Source of the DNA: Undaria pinnatifida
Lineage: Eukaryota > Sar > Phaeophyceae > Laminariales > Alariaceae
NCBI GenBank assembly: GCA_012845835.1
Contig: JABAKD010000019.1
Location: 1,349,501 to 1,413,500 of the forward strand
Direction: 5' to 3'
DNA length: 64,000 nt
The notes below the pieces were generated by a model. It was given only the letters and a program-made list of their open reading frames with translations. It was not told where the DNA came from and did no database searches. The translations under genes were made by a program, and so were the position numbers. Below, piece after piece: positions 43,827-56,100 of this stretch; the stretch's first letter is position 1; the number at the start of each line of letters is the position of its first letter.

Positions 43827-44007
43827 TTAGAGCCGTTAGAAAAGAGTACGAAGAACCACTAGAAAGGAACACACAGAACCGTTAGAAATAAACGATAATG
43901 CAAAACAAAAAAATTACCTATCAATCGCGGCATTTTCTATGCCATCACGCTGCGAGTACACACGAGGACACATGGCGTGCTGTACGCAATGCAGTACGAG
44001 GTACCAC

Positions 44008-44097
44008 TTAACCATTTACTACGGAAAAAAGTATTATTATAGACTGAATTCAAGCGTTTTGTCTCCAAGAGCGTGGGTTCCGTTCCAAATGGGTTAA
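44008..44097 (+). mobile_element. TTAA-type MITE, diverged copy
   Basis: TTAACCATTTACTACGG at the left, CCAAATGGGTTAA at the right, and CAAGCGTTTTGTCTCCAAGA inside. Both TTAA ends are intact. Confidence 0.7.
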
Positions 44098-44337
44098 TAC
44101 TCTTGAGCCACGCTCAAATTGTTCGGTGGAGTGCGTCCAGCACAAATGTTGATGTTCGCCCTAACATCCCTAGAAGTCACATGCATCCAAAGAATAAGCC
44201 ATTGGCAATAACGAGCGGCCGGTGTATCACACAGCTTGCAAAGATGAGTATCGGCCCCAAATTTATCGAACTCACAGCTGACGTGTTTAGAATAGCTTTA
44301 TGAAATTTCAGTAGATGAAACAGGGTTTTTAACAGGT

Positions 44338-44520
44338 CATGACCCGTCAGGGTCGGGCCAGGAGGTGTCGGATATCTCGAGGGTCGAATCGGGTCGGGTC
44401 AGGAGATGTTCGAATCTCGGGGCTCGAGTCGGGTCGTGCGGGTTTCGAGTCTCACGGGTCGGGTAGGGTCGTGCGGGTTTCAAGTCTCACGGGTCGGGTC
44501 GGGTGCGACCCGCGAAAAGC
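44338..44520 (+). repeat. GGGTCGGGTC tandem repeat
   Basis: Units with TCGGGTCGTGCGGGTTTC, then CGAGTCTCACGG. A degenerate reversed version lies at 51105-51285, inside the TRM13 gene. Confidence 0.85.
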
Positions 44521-44629
44521 TAACCAAGGGCCCTGAAACGTAACGGTATTTTTATGTTTCGTGCCAAGTCGAGCCATAATTTCTCAACTTTCAATTCCTA
44601 AAGTGCTGTCGCGCACTATATTTACTGCA

Positions 44630-45440
44630 CGTCAGTAGAACGTGTTGCAATCTTCGTGCCGTACTCATTGCATACGACCGTTTAACGTTTTGCCATGTCC
44701 ATGCCGTTCTCTACTGCACGACATTAGAACGTGTTGGCGGGTCCGTGTCGTACTCTACTGCATAAAACGGTGGAACGTGTAGCCGTGTCCGTGCCGTACT
44801 CTATTGCACGGCCGTATAACGTCTTGCCGTCTCAATGCCGTACTCTACTGCACACAACAGTAGGACGTGGTGCCGTGTCCATGTACTCTGATGCACACGA
44901 CGGAGCGTGTCGCCGTGTCAACGTACTCTACTGAACAAGACGGTAGAGCATGTTGCCGTGTCCATGTAAACTACTGCACACGACAGTAGGACGTGTTGCC
45001 GTGTCCATGTACCCGACTGCACAAGAGAGCAGTAGAACATGTTGCCGTGCCCATGTACTCTGCCGCACAAAAGAGCAGTACAACGTGTTGCCGTGTCCGT
45101 GTCGCATTCTGCTGCACACAACGTGTTGCTGTCTCAATGCCGTGCTTTACCACAAAAGACAGCAGAATGTGCTGCCATGATGTACTCTACTTCACACGAC
45201 AATAAAACGTGTTGCCGCGTCCGTGCGTGCTCTACTGCATCCAACAGTAGAACGTGCTGCCGTGCTCATGCGATCTACTGCACGGGACAGTGCTCGACAG
45301 CACCCAACAGTAGAACCGTGCTGCCGTCTCGATATACTCCACGACACAGGACAGTAGAGCGCGTTGGTGAGTCCGTGCCGTACGATACTGCGCACGACAG
45401 TAGAACGTGTTGGCGTCTCCATGCCAGTGCCTCCCTGATC
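44630..45440 (+). repeat. Tandem array, about 17 units of 45-46 bp
   Basis: Each unit reads CTACTGCACACGACAGTAG, GAACGTGTTGCCGTGTCC and ATG-CGTA. CTACTG...CAGTAG inside each unit is an inverted repeat, so transcripts of either strand would form a row of small hairpins. Divergence between units is moderate. Confidence 0.9.
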
Positions 45441-45540
45441 GTCGCATGCAACGCCCGGTGCTGGGCATTTGCCAGAAAAGTTTATCCTCGGCGCGTTTTC
45501 AGGCTCTTGCACTTTCACACTAATTCACACTGTGCACATG

Positions 45541-45775
45541 TCACGCAGCTTGCAAATATGAGTATCGACCCTTAAATTGATCGAATTTTTTACTGACGTA
45601 TTTGATACCTTTAAAAAAATATAGACCTTGTCCGGAACTGACGCACGTACATGACGTGGGTTTGCGTGAATCGAAAGATGGTCGTATTTGTTAAAAATAT
45701 ATTCTAAACACGTCAGCGGTGAGGTCGATAAATTTAGAGTCGATACTCACCTTTGCAAGCTGTGTGATACAACGG
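45541..45775. repeat. Foldback made of two opposed GCTTGCAAATATGAG repeats
   Basis: A forward copy (45541-45612) and a reversed copy (45697-45772) face each other across about 85 bp. Arms are roughly 70 bp. Confidence 0.8.
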
Positions 45776-45904
45776 ACGCTCGTTTGTCCCACGGATGTTA
45801 TGAGGGTGATCAACTGTTTCCGGCCAGCCCCAGTCCCCTCCCACCCCCTCCCTCCCTCCCCTCCCTCCCACAGCAAATACTCGAAACGCCGTTTTGATTC
45901 GCTC

Positions 45905-46627
45905 TTATCGAAACCCCATCAAGAGCGCGTTTTCCGGGGTGACCTCTCTCTCCACGAAGTGTACGACCTCAGACCGCAGTCCTAGTCGCTCCTCCAGGAA
46001 GGCCATCCTCCCGCCGTCCAGCAAGCGCTTGCACTCACGCGCGGCGCTCGCTTTTTCGGCCGCGGTTAGCGCGGGGAAGGCTCCGGGGCCCTCATGCTGC
46101 TCGTGCTCGTGCTCATGTTCTTGCTTTTGCTGCTCCCGTTGTTGTTGTTCCTGCTCCTGCTGCTGCTGTTGGTGGTGGTGCTGGTCCGGAATCTGCCGTT
46201 CCTGGTGGTGGTGCTGCCCTTGCTTATTGACGTCGTCAACGCCTTTGATGTGGTTGTGCGCGGTCGCCTCTTCCTGAGAAGTGCTTAAAGTTACCTCTCG
46301 TTGTCGCTTTTGTTCTTGTTTTCGTTCTATTTCTTGTCCTTGGCCTTGCCTGTGTTCTAGCCGTTGTTCTTGTTTCGATTGGTCTTGATCAAGTTCTTGT
46401 TTATGTTCTCGTCTATGTTCTTGTTCTCGTCCCCATTCTTGTTCTGATTGTTCTTGCTCTGGTGCAAGTCCTTGTTCTGGTTGTTCCTGTTCCTGTTCTT
46501 GTTCTTGTTCTTCACGTCGAGGAGGGGTGGGGAGGGAGCGGGTGATTCTTCCCTTTCCGATGTCGCGCTCCAGGCTAATCCAGGCAGCAATGCGCCGCAT
46601 CAATTCAAAGTCGCTTTCCGTGAACCC
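45905..46627 (-). CDS. TRM13: TRM13 terminal exon with Gln/Glu-rich insert
   Basis: This exon follows TGTCCTGCCGTGCAG and encodes [20 protein letters not shown], then a long QEQEQ/HEHE/HHHQQQ stretch (about 46520-46090). It ends with the conserved tail [18 protein letters not shown] and [14 protein letters not shown] and a TAA. The repeat insert splits a region that is normally compact. Confidence 0.93.
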   Translation of the reverse strand, partial: GFTESDFELMRRIAAWISLERDIGKGRITRSLPTPPRREEQEQEQEQEQPEQGLAPEQEQSEQEWGREQEHRREHKQELDQDQSKQEQRLEHRQGQGQEIERKQEQKRQREVTLSTSQEEATAHNHIKGVDDVNKQGQHHHQERQIPDQHHHQQQQQEQEQQQREQQKQEHEHEHEQHEGPGAFPALTAAEKASAARECKRLLDGGRMAFLEERLGLRSEVVHFVEREVTPENALLMGFR

Positions 46628-49600
46628 CTGCACGGCAGGACAAGCGTCATTCGGTGCTAAATTGGATGTTCGTGTGCCGTAAAACAAGCAACATAGTACA
46701 CTCCCTGCGATGATTTTGAGTCGATTTTCTCCATAGCATAAGGGGTACTCAATGAAAATAGTGGCGTTGGAAGAATCTCATCGAATAATTTCACGGACAC
46801 ATGGCTCGGTGTTTGCGCTTTTCGCGCTGTCGATGAAATCGGCTTGGAAACCCATCCAAGGCGGTGTGCTATCTTGCGTGCCATACAGTATATGCGTGGG
46901 TGGGGGTACAGTAGTACCAGACCATCCCCGTGTATCATAGCAGGCCTTCCTGTCCCTTTACTTTTTTCGTCTACCGCCCCAACTAATAGGCATATATATC
47001 TAAAAGGACAAGCATGGTGATTGACCAAGTCCGCGTGTAATAGGAAAATGCCATGCTGCATTATGTTTGCAAAGTTCGCTAGGGCGAGGTAACGAACGGA
47101 CTTGAGGAGGCTTCGACATGTCTGTCGTGACCGCGAACGTATTGGCTTCGCGGCCCGCGAAATATGTAGCCAACTAACACCTAGCAAAACCCAAAACCAA
47201 GAACAAACGAGCGCTATTATGTCGGTACACGTAGTGCGAGTGCGAGCGCATAATATGCGTGCCTGAACCAGACATCAAACAGTATCAGGGCGCAGAATGA
47301 TTATGGACTGAAATCGTTGTGCAAAAAAAGCTTGCTGACCCGGGCAGCATCCAGGGGGAGCATTGCCCTGTATCCTCAACGAGAAATATATGAACACGTG
47401 TACAAACCGCGCGGCGGACGTATGACGCAGCTGCCAAGGCTGAGTACCGACCACTCAACTGGTCGGACCCACAAACGACGTATAATACTTAAACTCATTA
47501 AATATATATATATATATTTATGTCAGTCAAACTCACCAGCCGCCGCAGGTAATCTTTCCCGGTGTAGTCCCTCCAGTTGCACACGTGGTGACAGCAGGTG
47601 GCGATCGCTACACCTCCCACCCTATTACTTCCAGCGGGGGATATTGTCGCCACTTCGCTCCCTCCCCCGCCCCCTTCCCCTCCCACGGAGGCATCCACGG
47701 AAGCTTGCGCCGCGGGTGCCGTAAGGGGAGGGATAGAGGGAATGCTGGTTTCGCTCGCTTCGGCTCCCGTGGAGGGTTGTCGCCTTGGAGGAAGCGTTAG
47801 CATTGCCCTAGCGAGATGCGTGATATGCAGAAAGCAGTAGGATGGGGGGGGGGGAGAGGGGGAGGCAGGCATAAACGGATGGAAGTATTAGAACGCGATT
47901 TGGAGATAGATGTTTGTGTTGGTGTTGGTGATGTTGTTGTTGTTGGTGGTGTTGGTGTTCGTAATGTTGTTGGCGGTGTTGGTGGTGTTGGTGGTGTTGG
48001 TGTTGGCGTTGTTGTTGGTGATGGTGGTGGTAGTGATGGTGGTAGTGGTGGGTGGTGGTGGTGGTGGTGGTGTTGTTCCCACGTCAAGGCATCCCCCTAG
48101 TCTAGTCCATGGTCACAAGACAAGCACAAAACAATACTGGACGGGATTGATAAAGCAAATGAGGAAAATAAAAGCGAAAACTAACAGATCCAAAGAAAAC
48201 GTACACAGAAACAAAAAAGACTGCCACGGTGTGTATGATGAGTGGGTTGGGTGGGTGGGTTGATAGGTGTCTCGGTAGTTGCGTGGGACAGCTTGGTTCG
48301 CTTTCGAAGACACGGGTCATTCACCTGAGGGCTAAGTCTGTCGCCGCTCCGCACAGATGCTTCGCGACCGCGACCACGGGCCTGTCGTGCCTTGCCCCCG
48401 TCAAAGACGCCAGGCCTGCCATATTGAGGTCGCGAATGTCAATCTTAGCTCTTGAGCTGACTCCGTCTAGTCGGTTTTCCGCCTTTTAAATTCAATTTAC
48501 GACATAACAGGACGAGAAACAACAGGAACAAAGCATGTAATGGCTGCACACAAGTAAAAAGCACAAGGCACAGGTATCATGCCACAATTTTTGGCACCGC
48601 CAAAACGACCAGATAGTATAGAACGGGCACGACTATTATGAGGTGGGTTACCTCTCGTATGCATGCATGCCATCTGGCGTACCAGCATGTACGAGTGCGT
48701 GAGCTAGCGCCTTACATAGCGCTGCTGGCACAAGCAAAACATTCCATCTAATCATAATTCGACGCAAGCCGACGACGGAAGAAAGTGCTGTACTCTTTTT
48801 GCGACAAAAAAATATGGCTCGTAGGGGGAAGAGAACAGCCTGCTGAGTGGACCCGGATTTGAGTTACGACTAGCGAGTGAGAGGGAGAGAGAAAGAGTGC
48901 GAAGATAATAGATGCAAAAAACAAAATCGGCTTGTCTACAAGGTCGCTGGGGCTAAAACCTCATATTCAACGAGTGGGTTAGAGATATACCAGCACCTTT
49001 TCGAAAACCTTTTCAAAATGCACTCACCTTTTCGGGGGGGGCAAACTGCTTGTATTTAGTGTTGAGATTATTTTTGCAATGGTAAAAGGGCTCCAATACC
49101 TTGCACTTGACGCAAGCGAAACTTGCCACCTAGTGGGTGAGAGAGTTACCTTCACACACACCAGGAAGGATAGATCGGATCCCTATCGATCTATAGATGA
49201 TCTGTCTTTCAGAGCCGACAGATCCCTTTTCTGTATGATCTGCATGGCCTAGTCTATATAGGAGTCATCTCATAGTAGGGGTTGCAGTTTTTGGACCAAA
49301 CCGTTTCTGGCGTTTTGATTGGTTGAGCTAGCTCAAGTGAGGCACCAACAGTTTGTCAAATAATTTTATGAATATATACATATTGTTTTGGGACTAGAGC
49401 ATAGACGCCGGGTTGCGCGAATGGATGCCTTCGACGGCATGTTTCGGGCGACATAAAAGTGTTGAGCTCTCCTCATTTTAGGAGCTCGGAGATTTCTTAG
49501 AATCTGCTGTACCCCGTACCGTGGGATGGTTCATGGACCGTTTTGCCGCGTGAGAGCCGGATGACCTGAAGAACTTAGATACTTGTTGCGCGCGTGCGGT

Positions 49601-50099
49601 TGAAAAAGCTTCACAACGATCTGTGCATACCTTGCGCCTTACGGAGGATCGCTCAATCATGGTCACATCTGCTCCGGGGAAAGCCGTGGCGATTGCATGC
49701 CCAAGAGTCCCCCTGCCCGCGCCCATCTCAACGTACAGCGTGTTCATCCCTGGGCCGACGAGCCGCCTGAGAAGTTAGACAGAGGGGGGGGGGGGCTTGT
49801 GCAATGGTTGTTTGTGGTAGGCGTGTGAATAGTATTTTTGGGCCCAAACGGAACAACGGGCGACAGATATATATATACACCTCGAAGAACTTAGATATTT
49901 ATAAAATATTCATATACTTCGAAGTAATAATTTACATAATAAATAGATGGCTACCTACAGGAGGTAGATAGATAGATAGACAAATAGATAGATAGATAGA
50001 TAGATAGATATAAGATATATAGATAGATAGATAGATATGTAGATATATAGATAGATAGATATATAGGCAGACAGATATGCAGACAGATATATAGATATA

Positions 50100-50139
<40 letters not shown>

Positions 50140-53100
50140 TAGGTAGGTAGGTAGGTAGATAGACAGGCAGACACGTATATATAAATAGATAGATAGATAG
50201 ATAGATGGATGGATGGATAGATAGATAGATATATAGATAGATAGATGCGTGGTCGATGCTGTAGTCGCCATTTTTTCCGCCATTACTTCTCTCTCAATTC
50301 CCAAAAGGATTGCACACCGTGGAAGCAACGAAAGCATAGCGCCGGGGCAGCCCTATTAATATTGCTACGCGCGGCCGCGGAGTAAATCGCTGAAAAAGAG
50401 AGCTTGCATGTACAACCACAGTACCATATGCATGCACTGCAAATCAAGCAGGGGGTAAAAAGCAGCTTGACGTTCTACCCTTGTTTTGCTGGCTTGCTGT
50501 TCCCCTTTTCGTAGGTGTACGTTTGGCGGGGCATGGTAAAATCCTCTTACTGTATTTGTGATGCAATATCCCTGTCTCGTAGATTGCGACCACAGAGCTT
50601 GGTGCTGTCTAGGATGGTGAATCGGCACGGACACTGGGTGTATACTGGATGCCGATGGGTGGCCAGAATAATTCAATTTGCAGAACGCACACACAACGCC
50701 AGTCCATGTTGGTGAGCCCTCGGGGCCGTTGTTGATTGGTCCATCGGAAAATGCGTTACTCACCTCTTTAAAAGGTGGCCCACGATGGAAGCCTGCTGCA
50801 AAACATGCCTCCCCTTGCGGAAACCTGTGCCAACCGCAGCTCGGGCCCTGCGCGGTGACAAAAAAAAAACAGCCGCATGGGCGACGGTTAAAGGGGGCAG
50901 CCGACTATTGTCAGGTTTATCAAATCAGGAGCTCTGTACCGTACTTACCCCGAAACCCAGCTTTGGCTAAAAATGTACGAGCAGCCCGATGCGCAATCAA
51001 TCATCAATCTACTTTGGTATTTGCCGATTTATGTCCATAAAGCAACCAGTCAATCTCATGACGTAGGCATCTTTCGATTAAAGTTGTTAAAACCATGGAT
51101 TTGGACGGGCCGGTGGGCTTTTCGCGGGTGGGTTCCAGTCTCGCGACATATGAACACCTCTTGACCCAACCCGACCTGACCCGTACGGTTTCAGATACCT
51201 CTGGACCCGGCTCGACGCGAACCGCGAAGATTTAGAGGACCTTCTGACCCTGCCGACGGGTCGGATCATGATCCGTGAAAAGCCGTGGTAAAAACAAAAC
51301 CGGCATCGCGAAGACATTGGATGGTCGCTCCGTTTTCGCGTTGTATATAGCAAAGGCCACAGCCAGTTTGTTGGCTTACTTCGTCACCCAACTGCTACGG
51401 GAGACCACATAAAATAGAACCCACCACGGACCCAAAAAAACGTATAAACCCGTATTTCTAGACGCCACATTTGGTTATGACTACCACAGATACTATGTTT
51501 CCCCATAATAATAAACAGTAGCCGGGAAGTTCAGCCAACTCACAGCCCTAGTGTTTAATCCGGGATGCATGTTACCGGCCCCAGTTCGCGAACGGTTCCT
51601 CAAATTCACAGGAGGTTCTCGAAAACAAAACGCGGTTCATGAAAGCTTTTACAAAGACCACTAAATACCAACGCCCCCGTGTGTATGTTGGAAACCCAGT
51701 TTGCAAACTCGTGATTGCCAGGGATGCGCACTACCGATCCCGGTTCGGGAACGGTTCGCAAATCTATCCAAGGTTCTCGAATCAAAACGATGTTCTTGAC
51801 GGTTTGATAACAGCCTCTACATAGCAACGCCTCCATGCCCCACTTTGTTGCGTGCAAACGGTTCCGAAAATCCATACGAGGTTCTCGAAAATAAATGCGG
51901 TTCTTGAAAGGTTTGAGAACATTCCCTAAATAGCAACGCCTCTATATATAAGTTGGAAACCCCACTTTGTAAAACTATTGTTTCATCGGGGATGCGTGTT
52001 GACGGTCCCGGTTCGCGAACGTCTCGCGAATCAAAATGCGATTTTTGAAGGATTAACAACACTGTTTGTGTGGTTGGATATGATACGGATATGACGACGG
52101 TTGAGTAAGTAGGGCTTTCCAGTGATAGGTTGGCTACGTCGTAGCGGTATATCGGGATGGTGGAATTATGTTGGCTATTTCGCCGTCACTCCTCGTTGTT
52201 CTTCTTCTACCGAGTGCGTCTTCTTCTCTCCACGATGTGCCTTGGCCAGGAGCAACATAATATATATATATATTTATGTATTTTACCTGTCTTCATACCG
52301 GTGACTTCACTACCCCACTACTGTTCGCTCAACGGGTAAGCCCTCTACGCTTTGTAGGGATCAACAAACACGATAAATATCGCGTACCGCACGCTGTACT
52401 ATCCCTGTTCGATTCAAAGTGTGTTGATTGACGTGGGCTCTTCTGCGGAAGAGAGCTAGCTGGAGATATCACAAAAACAGCCTTCCCTGTGAAAGGGAGC
52501 AAGATGGGGGCCTTATTTGAACCATGCCTGAGGGCGAGGTAAACATGGGGCGTTGTGGACGTGAAAGCGTTGGCAGAGAGAGCGGGAAGCTCTCAAAGGG
52601 TGAAGATGCGGGAGCTGGAAAAGCTGATCAAAATAAGGAACCAACTCGAGAAAGAAATCGAGGGTGGTTTTCGTTATGGTTTCCGGACCATAGACCAGAT
52701 TTCGGCAGGATGGGACGAGTTCTACCGAGTCGAAGGTTGGATTGAGGAAAACGAGCTCATCATTCGCGAGTACTCGCAAATTCTCCTCGAGCTCTCCAGC
52801 TTCTCTTCACTGCAGGAGGAGGAAAAAATGCGAGAGATTTCGCAGCAAAGTCAGATACCAGAGAGGGGAGCGGGCGTGGCCAGATGTGAGTCACAGCTCG
52901 TAATCCCAGTACATGAGACTCGGAGTGAGAGCACTGCACAGCAGCAGCCACAGGAGCAGCAGCAGCAGCAGCAGTTCAAGATGGACGAAAATGGATAGTG
53001 GTTGAGGCTTGCAGAGATAAGGTGGAATTAGAGGCGAGGGGGGAAGAGCAAAAGGAGCTCTTACAGCTGCCATTGAAGCAACAGCAGCTGCAACCTCCGG

Positions 53101-56100
53101 TGGCACCACCCCCTGTTTGGACGTCACAGCTCGTAATCCCACTGCTTAAGACTGGGAGCGAGAGCACTGCACAGAAGCCGCCGCATATGCAGCAGCGGCA
53201 GCTTGAGACGGGGGAGAAGAAAGATGGCTCCAAGATTTGGTTGTGAAACGAAATTACGAACAATATCTGTCGTGCTCCGTGGGAGTACCGGGTGCTGAGC
53301 CCGTTGATGTCTGGGCCCGGGTTGGGGTCGGCGCAAGATGGCTGGTTGCGGTGGAGGACGCTGGGTTTGGGAGGCACGGACACCCAGGTGGAGAATCCTT
53401 CCCACCGTTTGCACCAGACTAAGGCAACAATCACAGGTCATGCCATGAACAATTGTTTCTGCAAGAGTGTCTGGACTTCACTAGAGTAATACAGCAGGTA
53501 GTGGACTTTTGCTGTGTGAAAATACATCACATGAACTGCTGTCGCGATATTTGATACCGCTAACTATACAGCAGCAGTATTTGACTGACGTAGCGATGAC
53601 ATGTTATTATTCGAGGCTGAGGCGATCATTTTCTTTTGCATTCTTTGCGGTTAAGGCTTTGTTTTCGGATTAAATCATAGCAAAGGACAGAGTAGCTTGG
53701 GCAGAGGGACGGGCAGGATAAACGGTTGTGCCTGTCCCCCAGCCCCTCTCTTGCCCCAACCACCAGCAACTGTGATTGCTCGTGGTATGATAGCTCTGCT
53801 GATCAACCGGTTAATAGCACAGGATGCAGGATGCTTGACAGGTTGCAAATCGATGATGTCAGCAGTAGCTAGCGCTTGCTGCGACAGCCGTATTTTCTGT
53901 CTGTCGCATGTACAACAGTTTGGTACTTTGGTTCATTTTCAATCAGCCATTTTCCTTCACGCATCAAAGAGGGAAGGAATTGAGCACGAATTCGCCATAT
54001 CCGAAACATAATATTTGATTTCGGTTGTGTGCCATGTAATTTCCTTATAAAATACTTCGAAGTACCTGGTATGACATACGTCATCCGGTTTTACAGATAA
54101 ATTGGTGACGGTTGACGGCTGTAAGGGTATGGTTAGTACCAGCAGTAGTAATATATTTTGGGTACACACGAGAGATGATGCCACATACGTGGTAGTTTGG
54201 CTGTCTTGTACAATGCTGGCTACCTCCAGATTAGCTGGTTGTAGACCTCAACAGCGATCTAGCAGAGTGCGGTACACGAAATCAAGAAACCGGTAGTGAG
54301 GAAATATAGTATTACTCACGTGCTATAAGGCAATATGTGGTGGAAATATCGGGATGTGTTCTTTTCGTTATCTGAATATTCCGCCCTGATCTTGTGCCTT
54401 TTAAATATTCCACCCTGATATTGTGCCTTTTATGACTGCTGTAAGTAGTATGAGTACGATATTGTAGTTTGACATGCTTTGCTTGACAGTCATTGATGAT
54501 AGGATTTTGATGCTTGAAGTTCAAGCCCCCTTTTGTTAGATCGCCCCCTCAACTCCCCCCGCCCTAATCATGCGCGTGTTCAGAGTGTTATGGTAAGCGG
54601 TATCTGTATGCCGGACCAAAAATAATGAGCAGGGGAAACGGGGTAGATTATAAGATTTTTATAGTCCACAGGTAGGTGCTCAAACATTTCATGTACGTAC
54701 TACAGTATACGAGCATTTCGAGTGCAGAAGAAAATGGCCAATATTCCTGCGTTTGCTATGGAGTTTACCTGATACTGTATCCTATATACGCGTTTTAGTC
54801 AAGGTTCCAAACAGTTTAAAGGATAGTTATTTCTTTATCGCGGTAGCTGGTCAAGTAGCACTATCACTCTTGCAGCACTGTGATATTACGTGTCGCTCTT
54901 TCGGGAAGAAGCATGCGGAAAAACTTCACCCTCGACATAGTAACCTCGTCACGTGTAGCGAGGCGTTTGCGCTCTGATTTATCGGTACTCTGAAACAGAA
55001 AGAAACACGCGGTTGAATTCGTGCTATACCGGCATTAAACAGTTGTCGAGTCAAGTCTGCAATATAGTGACCTATTGCGGGATTTGATATATATTTTGCG
55101 GGGTTTGCAGTGAATGGTGATATAAGCGTTAGTTCGGGTAGGAGAAACCCACTCGAGGAAGGTCTCACACTCGACGAGTTCGATAAGTCTGAACCCGAGG
55201 GCGATTGGCCTTTTTCGCGAGCTGGTTGGATGCTTGATGTGCCTTGCTAACCAGACGCATTAGGAAATTGCGACGAAGCGGTGGCTAGGAACACGAATTC
55301 ACCGAGGAAGGTACACTCGAAGACTGCAGTTGGTTATTTCGCTTTCACCGGGATTTTATGATGGAACGTTCGATTTTGGATAATAGTAGAATATCTCATG
55401 ATTTAGTACGCTAGGTTCGTTATTTCTACAGTTCGATAATGATATATTAGATTTCCGTTCTCATTTCAGTATTGGATTCGCTTGATTTGATACGGAGTAT
55501 GTTATGAGCTGGGAGTATGAGATTTTTGGGACTTAGGGACGGCAACGGATTTGGTAAACTACCCGGGGTCATCCCTGCGTAATCAGTCTATGGTTTTCTC
55601 AACTAGCCCCGAAATGAGACCCAGCTGAGCCAAATCGTTTAGTTTTTATCCTGCACGGAGGGGTCACGCCCACATGTTGCCGCTTGTGCGGGGTTGGATT
55701 CGCTTGACCACTTAAGAGGATTAAGGCTCGTTAAGCAGGAAAAAGGTCTCAAACTCGACGAGTTCGATACGTCTGAACCCGAGGGCGACTATTTTTTTCG
55801 CGAGCTGACTTGAATCGTTTCTCGACGGATTACTCTGCTTATACTCGAGTGTTTGCGCTAAAGGAATTCAATCTAAACTCAAGCAAATGATCCCGCCGAG
55901 CGAACTCTGAAGGAAGAATTTGCCCCAGAACGGCATGAAAATTCCAATTAGAGTGAACGATTTAGAGTGAACTTTCATCACAAACGACCAGGTCATAACG
56001 ATTGGCCTACCAACACCGTCGCTTTCGGCACGACAATCAGAGGGCACGAGGGCACAATCCACACGGCAGCTCACAGCAGACACTGCTCGCTGTGCGCTGT

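Noticed and set aside
44630-45440. CRISPR-like regular array
   Set aside because: Units differ throughout and there are no conserved repeats with unique spacers. The host is eukaryotic. It is a degenerate minisatellite.
47100-47187. Extra TRM13 or unknown gene exon in the 909-bp intron
   Set aside because: The open frame has no domain, and exons 47537 and 46627 already join in phase.
49932-50337. Minus-strand open frames rich in Ser, Ile and Tyr
   Set aside because: They are translations of the GATA microsatellite.
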